Below are positions 1-9,279 of a DNA stretch of 64,000 nucleotides, piece after piece; the stretch's first letter is position 1; every line of letters begins with the position of its first letter. Under the pieces are notes generated by a model. That model was given only the letters and a program-made list of their open reading frames with translations, had not been told where the DNA came from and made no database searches. A program made the position numbers and the translations under genes. The stretch spans positions 496,001-560,000 of the forward strand of contig CAVXFB010000003.1 of the NCBI GenBank assembly GCA_963760935.1. Reading direction: 5' to 3'. Origin of the DNA: CAVXFB01 sp963760935. GTDB taxonomy: Bacteria; Planctomycetota; Planctomycetia; Pirellulales; Thermoguttaceae.

Positions 1-200
1 ATCCGCTGTAATCGGCGTATTCCTGACCTTGCAAATGTGCGGCTAATCCATTGCCACACGTATCCTAAGAGTATCTCTCGGGGAAGGAACTATCGGGAAT
101 CAAGTTAGAGTAGGGTTAGCAGCTATAACCGGCCACGGGCAGCAGTGGTGGGCCCTGCATATTCGTCAAATCCCGCCGAAACGAACGCAGAATTGGGCGA

Positions 201-509
201 TCAGCCCGAGCGTTTCGCCGCGTCCGGTAAAAACAGACGCCGCAGAACCGCCAGCAGAATTAACAGCGGAAGAATCGCCCACAACAGCTTCGGCCAGCGA
301 ACCAGCACAATCAGCACAACCGGCAACGAGACCACCAGCCAGTTTGGCAGACGCTGCACATCGTCGAAGGCAAGCCAGGCAGCAGCCAGAATCGCGCCGC
401 CCCGCCAGAAGCAGGCCAACACCAGTTCTTCGCTTGGCCACCAGTAGCTGACAGCCAACGCGCCCAACAGCAAGGCGCTCGCGGAAATGGCCAAAATTCG
501 ACGCCGCAT
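201..509 (-). CDS. small hydrophobic membrane protein, function unknown
   Basis: A protein of 102 residues made almost entirely of hydrophobic stretches, with three likely membrane segments (residues about 5-25, 30-47 and 58-80) and a basic C terminus ending LFLPDAAKRSG. The start chosen is the ATG of MRRRILAISAS at 509; nine further codons upstream are open but lack a better ribosome-binding site. It is the last gene of the minus-strand run, 55 bases after the HtrA-like gene at 565-2586, so it is probably co-transcribed with it. I recognise no family. It could be a membrane partner of the exported proteins upstream, but that is only inference from position. Confidence 0.6.
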   Translation of the reverse strand: MRRRILAISASALLLGALAVSYWWPSEELVLACFWRGGAILAAAWLAFDDVQRLPNWLVVSLPVVLIVLVRWPKLLWAILPLLILLAVLRRLFLPDAAKRSG

Positions 510-564
510 CGATCTCGTCCTATGTAGCAGGCACACTCCGTGCGCCGTAGCCTACAAGCTTGTT

Positions 565-2586
565 CTAAATTCGGTCAAGCATGTCCACCCAGCGAACCAA
601 CTCCGCCAGCTCGTCATCGTCAAGATAACGAGTCACGTCGCCCGTTCGCTTCATTGTCACCGGGATGCCCTTTTCACGAAAGGCCGCAGCCGAGCTCTCA
701 ACCTGCCTACGAATCGTCGACTTGTCGGCCGCAGCCATATAGACGGCCAGTCGCCTGAGAGGATCGTTTTCTGGCACTTCGCCCTGCGGCGCCGCCTCGA
801 CGGCAGCCACCGCCCGGATCGCCTCGAGATTGCGCAAGGCCGCGGCGAAGGCCAGCAAACCGCCCGATTCATAACCGTGAACCACTACCCGGCTTGGATC
901 CACATCGTACTTTGCGGCCACCTCGATGAGCAAACGTGGCACCAAGGCCGCTTCGCCCGACGTCCAATGCGCCGCGTCGGCTGCCTTCGGCGCCACCAGA
1001 ATCAGATCGTAGCGTTCGCACAGCGGCTTCCACCGCGCCAGTAGCTGCGGCCAATCGACGCCGTCTGGCCCGTGCAACCATATTACCACGCCATAGGGCA
1101 CGCTCGCCGAGTATCCGTCCGGAACGTACGCCCGGGTCTCGTTCGCAAACTCGGGCACCTTAAGAGAAATCGACCCCACAGCCGGCCGAGCAGCATCCTC
1201 TTTCAGTTCGCTGCTTCTCGCCGGCGGCAAGTCCTTTGGCGGAAGACTCTCGGGAAGCGCGGTCAGCGTGGCGTTCACCTTTCTCACGACGCCGGCGCGG
1301 CTCAGCTCAAGTTCCACCTCGGATCCCGGCTCAATCAGGCCCATCTTCGTCATGAGCTCGATGCGGTTTTCGAGTGGCTCGCCTTGCAGCGAGACGACCG
1401 TGTCGTCCGTAGTGACACCCACCCTGTCCGCAGGGCTGCCCGGATATACGTACCGAACGCCAACTCCATCTTCCTTATCGGTACGCAAAGGCAGAATGCC
1501 GAAAAAGCCGTGCTGGAAGGGCGGAAGCTTCGCCACCAATTGGAGCTCGCGCTCGATTCGCTGCTGCCCGCGGAGAACCGTCACGTGCACCTTGTCACCG
1601 GCATACCGATGGCCGAGTTCCTGTTTCAGGTCCGCCGTGCGAACAATCTTTCGGCCGTCAATCTCCAGCACGCGATCCCCGACCTTCAGCCCCGCTTCGG
1701 CTGCGGGCGACTTCTGCCGGCAATGGGCGATCACCGGCTCGCCCGTATACAGGCTTGGCCCCTTCATACTGATGCCGGCCAGCCCGGGCGAGAGGTCCTC
1801 CCCCTTTTTCAGACGAGGCAGCACTTTCTGAATCTGCTCCAGGGGAATGGCGAAGCCGATGCCGGAATCGTACCACTCGACGCCGGCCGTCTCATCGGCC
1901 GCCTCGGGCGACAGGGGCACCAGCACGCCCAATACACGGCCATGAATATCCACCAGCGGGCCGCCATAGTTGTTCGGCGACACCGCCGCATCGGTTTGAA
2001 TGGCCTTGCCCCAAACTCGGTCCAGGGCGCTCACGATTCCCACGGCCATGTTGGGCCGCTCACTCTCGAAAGTTCGCCCCACGGCAATTGCCCATTGGCC
2101 GACGCGAATGTCCCTCGCTGCTGCCGCCTCGCAGGTGGGCAGTGGCCCATCAACGTCGATCTTCAGCAGCACGAGCATCCGCGAGTGATCGGTGGCCACA
2201 AGCTTTGCCGACTTGCGGCTGCCATCACCCAGGCGCACAAGAATCGAACTGGGTTCATTGACGAAGCTGAACGCGCTCGAGACGATGTAGCCCGCCGGAT
2301 CGACCACGAGGCCCGTCGTGGGACCGGTCCCAAAGAGAACCTGTCCGACTCGCTCCAGGCCGCCAATGGTCTCGATCCGCACCACCGCCGGTGCGATGCG
2401 GTCCACGGCGGCCCTGAACGCCGCTTGCTCCAACGCATCCGGATCGCCAGCCGCCGCAAACGATGTGATTAGCAGGCACAGTATCACAGGGTGAACCAAC
2501 AGGCACCGACGAGCGAGATCAGTTAGCGAGCCCCGCCACGCATTCGTATGATCTGCCATACGCCCTTTAAGAATTGCCCTTGTCAT
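565..2586 (-). CDS. HtrA-like pseudoprotease with PDZ domains and alpha/beta-hydrolase-like tail
   Basis: A 673-residue exported protein: N-terminal signal or anchor (residues 28-46), trypsin-like HtrA fold (about 55-265), two PDZ-like domains (about 270-460) and an esterase-like alpha/beta-hydrolase domain (about 480-673). Aligned by eye to HtrA motifs, every catalytic position is replaced: Phe106 where GYILTNNHVV has His, Met137 where the TDLAVLK strand has Asp, and Tyr207 in NNYGGP where GNSGGP has Ser. The C-terminal nucleophile elbow reads GYESGG (571-576), with Glu where GxSxGG esterases have Ser. Both halves therefore look non-catalytic, suggesting a binding or scaffold role. The start overlaps the stop of the preceding gene as ATGA, with an AGAAGG site upstream. 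It is third in a row of HtrA-like genes. The family is clear; the loss of activity is inferred. Confidence 0.85.
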   Translation of the reverse strand: MTRAILKGRMADHTNAWRGSLTDLARRCLLVHPVILCLLITSFAAAGDPDALEQAAFRAAVDRIAPAVVRIETIGGLERVGQVLFGTGPTTGLVVDPAGYIVSSAFSFVNEPSSILVRLGDGSRKSAKLVATDHSRMLVLLKIDVDGPLPTCEAAAARDIRVGQWAIAVGRTFESERPNMAVGIVSALDRVWGKAIQTDAAVSPNNYGGPLVDIHGRVLGVLVPLSPEAADETAGVEWYDSGIGFAIPLEQIQKVLPRLKKGEDLSPGLAGISMKGPSLYTGEPVIAHCRQKSPAAEAGLKVGDRVLEIDGRKIVRTADLKQELGHRYAGDKVHVTVLRGQQRIERELQLVAKLPPFQHGFFGILPLRTDKEDGVGVRYVYPGSPADRVGVTTDDTVVSLQGEPLENRIELMTKMGLIEPGSEVELELSRAGVVRKVNATLTALPESLPPKDLPPARSSELKEDAARPAVGSISLKVPEFANETRAYVPDGYSASVPYGVVIWLHGPDGVDWPQLLARWKPLCERYDLILVAPKAADAAHWTSGEAALVPRLLIEVAAKYDVDPSRVVVHGYESGGLLAFAAALRNLEAIRAVAAVEAAPQGEVPENDPLRRLAVYMAAADKSTIRRQVESSAAAFREKGIPVTMKRTGDVTRYLDDDELAELVRWVDMLDRI

Positions 2587-3677
2587 GGTTGCACCTTCTT
2601 CACCGCCTCATCGCTCGGTCGCAACGAAACCGGGATCAGGTCTTGGCCACGCAGCACCGTGATCTTCACCGGGTCTTCGTAATCGATGTATTCCAACTCC
2701 GACGTCAGGGCCTTGCATGACTGCACCAGCCGATCGCCGACCAATAAGACGAGATCATCCGGTCGGATCCCGGCTCGTGCGGCAGGCGAGTCAGGCCGGA
2801 CACGGTCGATGTATGGCGGCGTGCGCTCCACGACATCCGGTATGAGCACGATGCCCAGCGACGCCAAATCGACTGATCGCGCCGGCTTCTTAACGCTTTC
2901 AGCCTCGCGTGCGACGAACCGGCCGCTCTCGATCTGTTCAACTGATGAGCGGAGTTCTTCAATCGGCATGGCGTAGTTGAGCCATGTGTTGTTCAACGCA
3001 TTGCGCAGCTCTCTGCCCAACATGCCGGTCAACTTCCCGCCGCGCGTGATCAATGCCCCGCCGGCCGCGCCAGGATTGTTCGTCGTCACATCCAGCACGT
3101 AGACCGACCCGCGATACGGTGTCTCATAGACGCCGCGACGAGCGTCAAGCCGCGTAACGACGGATACGGTCCCTTTCTGTGCGCTAACCGGCTCGTTACC
3201 CATCGCCACGCCAAAAATGTTGCTCAGGGCCACCACCCGCACCCCGGCGTTCGACTTCACAGCGCCCGCGAGATCGAAGTACGGCACCCCATTGGCTTCG
3301 ATTTTAAGCACGGCAATCTCCAACCGTGGATCGGCCCCCAGTAGTTTCGCCTCGAACTTCCGTCCATCGGCCAACACGGCCGTGATGTAATCGGTGTCCA
3401 GTACGTGGCTGAAAACGGTCAGAATGTGTCCCTGCGGCGAAATCAGAATACCGCTCTGGTATGCCTCCATGCCGCGGAATCCCCCAGCGCCGTAGATCTT
3501 GACGATCTTCGGCTGGGCATCGTCGATCGTATCGACTAGCGCCGTGGCGCTTGTGGCACATCGGCAGAGAACGAGCAGCAAAGTCATGCTAAGCGCAGCG
3601 ACGCATCCATGCGGCAACGAAGCACGTCCGCTGCGCTCAAGACAACGCCGACTCAATCCGCATCCAGCATGTGTCAC
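2583..3677 (-). CDS. trypsin-like PDZ protein lacking the catalytic serine
   Basis: A 364-residue HtrA-type protein. The reading frame is open far upstream, but the likely start is the GTG at 3677: it overlaps the TGA of the preceding gene (GTGA), has GGGAG six bases before it, and gives a sensible signal peptide (basic residues 10-18, hydrophobic core 25-46 ending ATSATA). The protease fold covers about residues 50-240 and a PDZ domain about 265-355. His91 (FSHVL) is present, but Glu120 stands at the usual Asp (PRLEIAVLK) and Ala205 at the nucleophile (GAAGG for GNSGG). The oxyanion-hole glycines remain. It should fold as a protease but not cleave. The next gene overlaps its stop as ATGA, so translation of the HtrA genes is probably coupled. 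Confidence 0.8.
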   Translation of the reverse strand: MTHAGCGLSRRCLERSGRASLPHGCVAALSMTLLLVLCRCATSATALVDTIDDAQPKIVKIYGAGGFRGMEAYQSGILISPQGHILTVFSHVLDTDYITAVLADGRKFEAKLLGADPRLEIAVLKIEANGVPYFDLAGAVKSNAGVRVVALSNIFGVAMGNEPVSAQKGTVSVVTRLDARRGVYETPYRGSVYVLDVTTNNPGAAGGALITRGGKLTGMLGRELRNALNNTWLNYAMPIEELRSSVEQIESGRFVAREAESVKKPARSVDLASLGIVLIPDVVERTPPYIDRVRPDSPAARAGIRPDDLVLLVGDRLVQSCKALTSELEYIDYEDPVKITVLRGQDLIPVSLRPSDEAVKKVQP

Positions 3678-5449
3678 TCGCTGCTCCCGGCTGCAAAATC
3701 GCTTATCTTCAATACTGTGAACGCCTGATCCCCAAATCGCACTTCCATCTTCGCCGGCACCGAGCGCCCTGCGCGGAATGATATTCTGAAAGATAGACTT
3801 CGCACGGGTCGGATTCCTCGTCGGCGAACATTTCAATCCCCAACAAGTCTCCAGAAGTCGCATCGAAGTAAAATCGGCACTCGAACCCCTTGTACAAGCC
3901 GATGAGCACATCACAAAGTTGGTCATGTCCCAACAACGGCGCCGTACCGTAATAGTAGACATCGCCGAACCGGCCGAGCCCCTCAACGGCCAGTCGCCGC
4001 CATAGGTATAGTGCCGGCAGGAGGCCGCCGCTGCCAGCAGGCGGCAACGACGTACTTGGCTCGCTGTCGGCCACCCACTTCGTTTCGCGCCGGTGACTTC
4101 AGCGACGCCCCGGCATCGTCCAATTGAAACCGGACCTCGTCGCCGCCCTGCGATCGCCCCAAAATCGTCCAGGCGCCCTTCGTGGTCAAACCTGCAGCAG
4201 CAATCCACGCCTTCCAAACGCGCTGCTGATGCAGCATGTTGAAATAGTAGTTCGCGTAGCCACGCTTTGCCTCAAAATGCGCCTTCACGACCTCGGGCAC
4301 GGCATGCTCGGGTGGCGCCGGTACGTGCCTTGCACGTGGACGGGGCAACTCGCCTTTGGGCGGCTTGGACTTCGGCGCCTTCTGTTCGCCCGGCTTCGGC
4401 TCCTCCGACGGCTTGGGCAATGGCATCGGCATCTCCGATGGTCGCCCAGATATCGCTTCCAACAGTTCTTCTTGCCCATGTACGCCAGCCAGCCGAACAA
4501 GAATGTCATATCGTTTTCCTTCGTGACGATAGCTCAACGGCACGCGCCAGCCTTTGGGATAGATGCCCAACACGTTCTTAAACCCGTTGGGCGTGGAAAT
4601 TGGCCGCCCGCCAAAACCAACGATTTCGTCGTCGTAGCGAAGTCCCCGGCGATAGGCGTCGGAATTGTCCAGGATGTCGCTGACAACCACCCGGCCTTCT
4701 TCGTCGCTGGCCACGCGCGCGCCGAGCGTCGCGTGATCCACAATCCGCCCGCTATAAAGCGTGCCAAGGAAGTTTTTGATCTGATTGATCGAGATGGCGT
4801 ACGCCGCGCCGACGTTTACCCGGCCGCGCTTTTCGAACGATGCCCGGCCGTTGATGCCAATCAACTTCCCGTCGGCGTCGAACAGCGGCCCGCCGGAATT
4901 GCCCGGGTTGATCGAGGCGTCGATCTGTAAACAGTCGGTATACTCCAACAACGTGCCGGCAGGAAACTGGTAACGGTGTACGCCGGAGACAATTCCATAC
5001 GTGACCGTCGGCTGCAGGTCGGTGGCCAACAGGAACGGATTCCCCATCGCGAATACCCAGTCGCCCGCGCGGATGCGATCGCTGTCGCCCAATTGGGCAC
5101 AAGGAAACTCGTCGCGGCCGAATAGCTTCATGAGCGCCACGTCGCCCGTCGGATCGACGCCCACCAACACGGCGTCATAGATCTTTCCGTCGGCCATGCC
5201 ACACTGCATGGACTTGCCGCATGGGAGCACCACGTGAAAATTGCTGATTGCATAACCGTCAGGCGTGATCACCACTCCCGATCCGCCACCTTGGCCGTTG
5301 GGGGCGAACACGGCCAGGACGCTATCCTTCACCTTGTCGATCACTGCGATTCGCCGGGACTCGGCGTTCACGACGGACGCGTCGGGCTGCGCCACGGCGA
5401 TCGATGCCGTTAGCGTCAGCATGGCAGAATATAGGTAGACCAATTTCAT
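3674..5449 (-). pseudogene. HtrA-like serine protease with intact triad; two compensating frameshifts in the C-terminal part
   Basis: The start is the ATG at 5449 (MKLVYLYSAMLTLTASIAVAQ, a signal peptide), which overlaps the stop of the preceding gene as ATGA and has GAGG upstream. The protease domain (about residues 35-220) keeps the triad: His72 (SNFHVV), Asp103 (PTGDVALMK) and Ser185 (NPGNSGGP). A PDZ domain (about 235-320) and a Pro/Lys-rich linker (about 340-380) follow, then a helical/beta domain. The frame shifts near 4095 (one extra base) and again near 3770 (one base missing). Read through, the C terminus continues RRETKWVAD... and ends ...GDQAFTVLKISDFAAGSSE with a stop at 3674. Unrepaired, the first frame stops at 3983. 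Because the two indels compensate and the GTGA overlap with the next gene survives, assembly error is more likely than decay. This is the only catalytically competent member of the three tandem HtrA-like genes. Confidence 0.8.
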
Positions 5450-6633
5450 TTGCTGAGCCTCGCGTTGCACAGCAGCAAGTGATCGCCCGCACTGAAGCCC
5501 TCGGCGAAGTCGACCACGATCGTTAGTCGGCTAGTCCCGGCAACATTCAGATCGATAGACCGGGGAGCGTCGCGGCCTGTCAAGACAGTGTCCAGCAGCA
5601 CACTGTCGTCTCCGCGAACAATGAGCCGAATCTTCCCGCTCGGGCGCACTGCATCGTCGATTCCCGCGATTGCTTGGAAATGGCCATACCGCTCATGCAA
5701 GCGATACATGAGTTCGGTGCGGCTGTGAATTGCCAAGCCCTTGTGATACTCGACCCCGCCAAGTTGCAGGGGCCTTGCGTCGACGCCGCGATCGTATCGA
5801 GGGGCATAGAACTGCTCGACCACCGCGGGCACGCCACCGATGCCACTGAAGTACGGCGTCCAGCGCACGCTGTCCGGCTCAAGATCGCTCAAATAGACGA
5901 TCTTTCCGCGGGAAAAGTCGATCTGCATGATCGCGTCCAGCGGCTGCGACACATTCACGCCCGCCGGTGTCGTCCAGTGCAGTTTGTCGGAAAGCGTCAG
6001 TGAGCGCGCGGCCCATTGCGAACCCGATGAATCAGTAATTCGGCACACGGGCTCCGGCAATTTGGGCTCGTCGCCGTGTCGATAAACCAGCCCGTAGATC
6101 TTCGACCGCTTGACCGGCAATATTTCGCCGTCGAAATCAAATTGGACCGCTTCCTCCGTTACATCATGGATGACCCCTTGATGATAGTCGAGGCTTGCCC
6201 CCTTGCGGACAATCAGCAAGTCGCTCTCTATTTTCGCCTTTGTCAATCGTGTCCATTCGACATCCAAACTCTCAGACGGCGGCTGCAGTCGAATGGTGCG
6301 TATGACCTTGCTCGGCATCTCCAACACGGTTCCGTCCGATGCGGTTATGCTCGCCGTGGCACCGTACACCACACATTGCCGCGCGCACGCAATAGAACCG
6401 TCCGTCAATTCGATAATGACATCCGAAGCTCGGCTCGCCGGCCGGGCTTGTTTGGCCGAAATCGAGAGCAGTGTGGCCGTGTCGAGCGATTCGCGACCAC
6501 TGCGCGTGTCGATGGCAACCCGCCCGGCAGATATCTCCACGAGCGAGCCCGACGTCGTCTTGCCGTCAAGCAACTGCAAGTCGAAAGCCGGCGCCGCTGA
6601 AATCAACGCAACTACCATCAATACCGAAATCAT
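5446..6633 (-). CDS. exported NPCBM/NEW2 domain protein
   Basis: A 395-residue protein with a short signal peptide (MISVLMVVALISAAPA). The first 240 residues form beta-rich repeats resembling SH3-like modules that recur with motifs such as LLDGKTTSGSLVEI and LTDGSIACARQCVV. The C-terminal 145 residues match the NPCBM fold, a carbohydrate-binding jelly roll common in planctomycetes: the typical KGLAIHSRTELMYRL stretch is followed by AIAGIDD and a final LTIVVDFAEG strand. A purine-rich GAGAGAGG tract lies directly before the ATG. Its stop overlaps the start of the following protease gene (ATGA). A glycan-binding role outside the cytoplasm is likely; the ligand is unknown. Confidence 0.85.
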   Translation of the reverse strand: MISVLMVVALISAAPAFDLQLLDGKTTSGSLVEISAGRVAIDTRSGRESLDTATLLSISAKQARPASRASDVIIELTDGSIACARQCVVYGATASITASDGTVLEMPSKVIRTIRLQPPSESLDVEWTRLTKAKIESDLLIVRKGASLDYHQGVIHDVTEEAVQFDFDGEILPVKRSKIYGLVYRHGDEPKLPEPVCRITDSSGSQWAARSLTLSDKLHWTTPAGVNVSQPLDAIMQIDFSRGKIVYLSDLEPDSVRWTPYFSGIGGVPAVVEQFYAPRYDRGVDARPLQLGGVEYHKGLAIHSRTELMYRLHERYGHFQAIAGIDDAVRPSGKIRLIVRGDDSVLLDTVLTGRDAPRSIDLNVAGTSRLTIVVDFAEGFSAGDHLLLCNARLSK

Positions 6634-6648
6634 CCTCTCTCCTCTCTC

Positions 6649-7695
6649 CTACTTCTCCCCCTCGGCCGCCAATTCGCGAAAGTACTGCTCGATCACGTCC
6701 CGATAATGTGCGGGAAGATCGCGGCCGATCTGCTGCATGGCTTCTTCTCGCTCTTTCGGAGGCAGGTCGCCCCAACCGCTGCTCGAGCCAATCTTCTTCT
6801 TCGTCACCTCGCCCGGCCCCTTGCCTTCCATAATCCGGCTATCCTGCGCTGGATTGCTCGGTCGCATCGTGTTGGCCGTGCTCGCGGCCTGCTGTTGCTG
6901 CTGCTCTTCCAGCTTCTTAATCATCTTGTCGAGCGACTCGATCACTCCGTCCTCTTGCTTGCGGACCTTCGCTCCGGCACGACCGAGGTCGAGACGACGC
7001 CGGATGTCGTTCATGCGCCGCGCGATGTGGTCGAGCGTGTCGTCCTGCAAGTCTTTCAGGTCCTCCTGCATCAACCGCGCCACCGCGACATATCGCCGTG
7101 GGCTCGACTTGGCGCCATCCAGCAACTCTCCAATCACCCTCAGTCCCGAATCTCTATTCAGCAGCGCGTGGTCCACCACGCCCTGACAAAACAGCAGCGC
7201 GGCCGGCGCCACCACATCGCTCGGCGTCAGGCCCGCCAGTTGTTCGTGGGCCTCGTCGTACAACGATTGCTGAACCAACCATCGCGCATACAGCAACCGC
7301 AAATTGGCCGTAAACATCCGTGGCAGCCCAGGATCGGCAAGCCACGCCTGCCCCGAAAGTCGTGATTGCAGACGCGGCTGCAAACACATCGCGACGAGCC
7401 TCGCTGCGTCCGAATCCGCCAGCGCGAACGTCTGGACCACGCGGTCCAACAACTCGTCCTCCGATATTGGACGCTCCGCATCCCTCCACATCGCCTCCGC
7501 CTTCGCGCGTGTCGAAGCATCGACCTTCTTGGCCTCAAGCCAGGCAAACACCTGGGCACGCACGTCACCAGTTTGCGCTGGCTGCCACGCACTAGCAGCG
7601 ACACCCGATGCGGCCGATGCCGCGTGAGCAGCTACGGGAGCAAATAGTAGCATCGCCAACAAACAGGACGTCGTTTGCGTCAATCGTCGTCTCAT
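6649..7695 (-). CDS. exported planctomycete-specific helical protein
   Basis: A 348-residue protein with a signal peptide (MRRRLTQTTSCLLAMLLFAPVAAHA). The body is alpha-helical and resembles tetratricopeptide-type packing (residues about 60-230). It is followed by a charged coiled coil with a glutamine run (EEQQQQQ, about 268-276), a polar linker, and a C-terminal segment WGDLPPKEREEAMQQIGRDLP that looks like a conserved short motif ending in an amphipathic helix. No enzyme signature is visible. Its start overlaps the stop of the preceding gene by four bases (ATGA). Proteins of this shape sit beside MoxR/VWA clusters in planctomycetes; I infer a structural role in that complex, without direct evidence. 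Confidence 0.78.
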   Translation of the reverse strand: MRRRLTQTTSCLLAMLLFAPVAAHAASAASGVAASAWQPAQTGDVRAQVFAWLEAKKVDASTRAKAEAMWRDAERPISEDELLDRVVQTFALADSDAARLVAMCLQPRLQSRLSGQAWLADPGLPRMFTANLRLLYARWLVQQSLYDEAHEQLAGLTPSDVVAPAALLFCQGVVDHALLNRDSGLRVIGELLDGAKSSPRRYVAVARLMQEDLKDLQDDTLDHIARRMNDIRRRLDLGRAGAKVRKQEDGVIESLDKMIKKLEEQQQQQAASTANTMRPSNPAQDSRIMEGKGPGEVTKKKIGSSSGWGDLPPKEREEAMQQIGRDLPAHYRDVIEQYFRELAAEGEK

Positions 7696-9275
7696 CGGTT
7701 CTTCCCCATCTGCAAATCGTGGGTAACGCGGTAGATGCGCTCTTCACGCTCAGCCAATCGCCGCAGCGCGTCGAGCAGGTCGGCATTGTCCGCCTGCTCG
7801 CCATCGATCAACTTCGCATACCGGGCCGTCCGCGTGTTCACGCGCATTTGCAGTGCTCGAATCATTCTCAATTCCGACAGCCCATCAATCAATGGGGGAT
7901 CCTGCGGCTGGCCATTGGAGCGTTGCCCTGCCTTCTTCTTGTTCGCGTTGTCTTTCTGCGCCTTCGTCAGGGCATCGACCATCTCTTTTAGCGCTGCGAG
8001 AATGTCTTCTTCAATGCTCTGCGTGGTCTTGCCAACTTTGACCTGGGCAAGCCTCTCAACCGTTTGCTGCATGTCGTCGCGGGCTTGCTCGGCGGCCTCC
8101 AGCATCGCTACGGCTGTGCCGTCGTCGTGCAACAAAAGCAGCGCCTTGTCGATCTCGACGACAATATCTGACTCCTTGCCGCTCAGACGGCTCGCTTCAA
8201 TCTCATGATTGTGCGTTCGATCGGCCGGCGGCACCTTGTCGAGCCGCGTCGTTCCCTCGTATACTTCTTCCTGCATCTGGAGCATCTTGCGAAAGCGGGC
8301 TTCGAGCATCGCCAACGTCCGCTCAATTTCCTCTTCGCGAAGTTGCCGGAGAATCTCTTCCAGCTTGGCCTTGGCTAACTGAAGCTGGCGGATCGCCTCT
8401 TCCTGTTTTTCGCCAGCTCCCTTACGTTCCGCTTCCTTCAACTTCGCCTCGGCCTCCTTCATGCGCTGTTGGGCTGCCTCCAAACGGTTTCGGACAGTCG
8501 CCGGCGATTGATCGTTTTCGGGAGCGGGCGAGTCGCTATCGCCGCCCTTTTTCGGCTCCTGTTTCTTCTCGCCATTCTGTCCCGGCTGCGGTTTTCCGCC
8601 GCCCTGACTTCGCTCGCCATCTTTACTATCACGCTTGGCCGTCTCGCCCGGACCAGGGCTGGCTGGAGTTTCACTCTTGCGAACGTCGTGGGCCAGTTCA
8701 CCCGTCTTTCCGGCCACTTTGCCTTGCTCGCCTACCAACCGCTTGGCATCATCACCACCGGCCACGCGCCCTTGAATATCCTTTTGCTGATTGATAAGTG
8801 CGCCAATGCGTTTGAGATATTCGCGGATGCGGGCCTTTTCGTTTTCAATGTGTTTCTGGCGATTCTCGCTCAGCAGCAACTCCAGCAGCGTATGCAAATC
8901 CTGCTCCACCTCGGTCTGGCTCTCCAAAGCGCGTGACAACTGTTCCTTGCCCAACAGGTCCACCAGCCGGTCCAAGCGCACGGCAATCAACTCGTCTTTG
9001 CTTTGCGCAACAGCCTTCTTCAACAGGACCGCCCGGCGGGGATCGGTCGCAGCGCTAAGCTCTGCCATACGCAACAGCACGTCTTCGAGATGCTTGTACT
9101 TCTCGGCGATTTGTTCTTGCCGTGTCGCAAGGCTGTCGGCTGTCTCCGCCCCCTTTTCGCGTTGATCGCTGTCGGCGGATTTCGGCTGATCGCGTTCGGC
9201 GGCCCACAGCGACGAGCCGAGCAATGCCACCGACATTACGCCCAGCCCAATCAACAGTCGCCAATGAACGATCAT
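7692..9275 (-). CDS. exported coiled-coil protein of the MoxR/VWA cluster
   Basis: A 527-residue protein starting with a signal peptide or anchor (VHWRLLIGLGVMSVALLGSSLWA). It is rich in Glu, Lys, Gln and Arg, with long heptad-like stretches at residues about 40-170 and 265-480. Between them lies a low-complexity Gly/Pro/Lys linker (about 195-260: GGGKPQPGQNGEKKQ type). No catalytic motif is seen. The coiled coils suggest an elongated oligomer. It lies four bases after the next upstream gene and overlaps the following one (ATGA), so it belongs to the same transcription unit. Function unknown. Confidence 0.78.
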   Translation of the reverse strand: MIVHWRLLIGLGVMSVALLGSSLWAAERDQPKSADSDQREKGAETADSLATRQEQIAEKYKHLEDVLLRMAELSAATDPRRAVLLKKAVAQSKDELIAVRLDRLVDLLGKEQLSRALESQTEVEQDLHTLLELLLSENRQKHIENEKARIREYLKRIGALINQQKDIQGRVAGGDDAKRLVGEQGKVAGKTGELAHDVRKSETPASPGPGETAKRDSKDGERSQGGGKPQPGQNGEKKQEPKKGGDSDSPAPENDQSPATVRNRLEAAQQRMKEAEAKLKEAERKGAGEKQEEAIRQLQLAKAKLEEILRQLREEEIERTLAMLEARFRKMLQMQEEVYEGTTRLDKVPPADRTHNHEIEASRLSGKESDIVVEIDKALLLLHDDGTAVAMLEAAEQARDDMQQTVERLAQVKVGKTTQSIEEDILAALKEMVDALTKAQKDNANKKKAGQRSNGQPQDPPLIDGLSELRMIRALQMRVNTRTARYAKLIDGEQADNADLLDALRRLAEREERIYRVTHDLQMGKNR

Positions 9276-9279
9276 ATCA

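Noticed and set aside
1072..2472. Long open frame of 466 codons on the plus strand
   Set aside because: It lies antisense to the HtrA-like pseudoprotease, has no ribosome-binding site or domain, and its composition is that of a GC-rich shadow frame.
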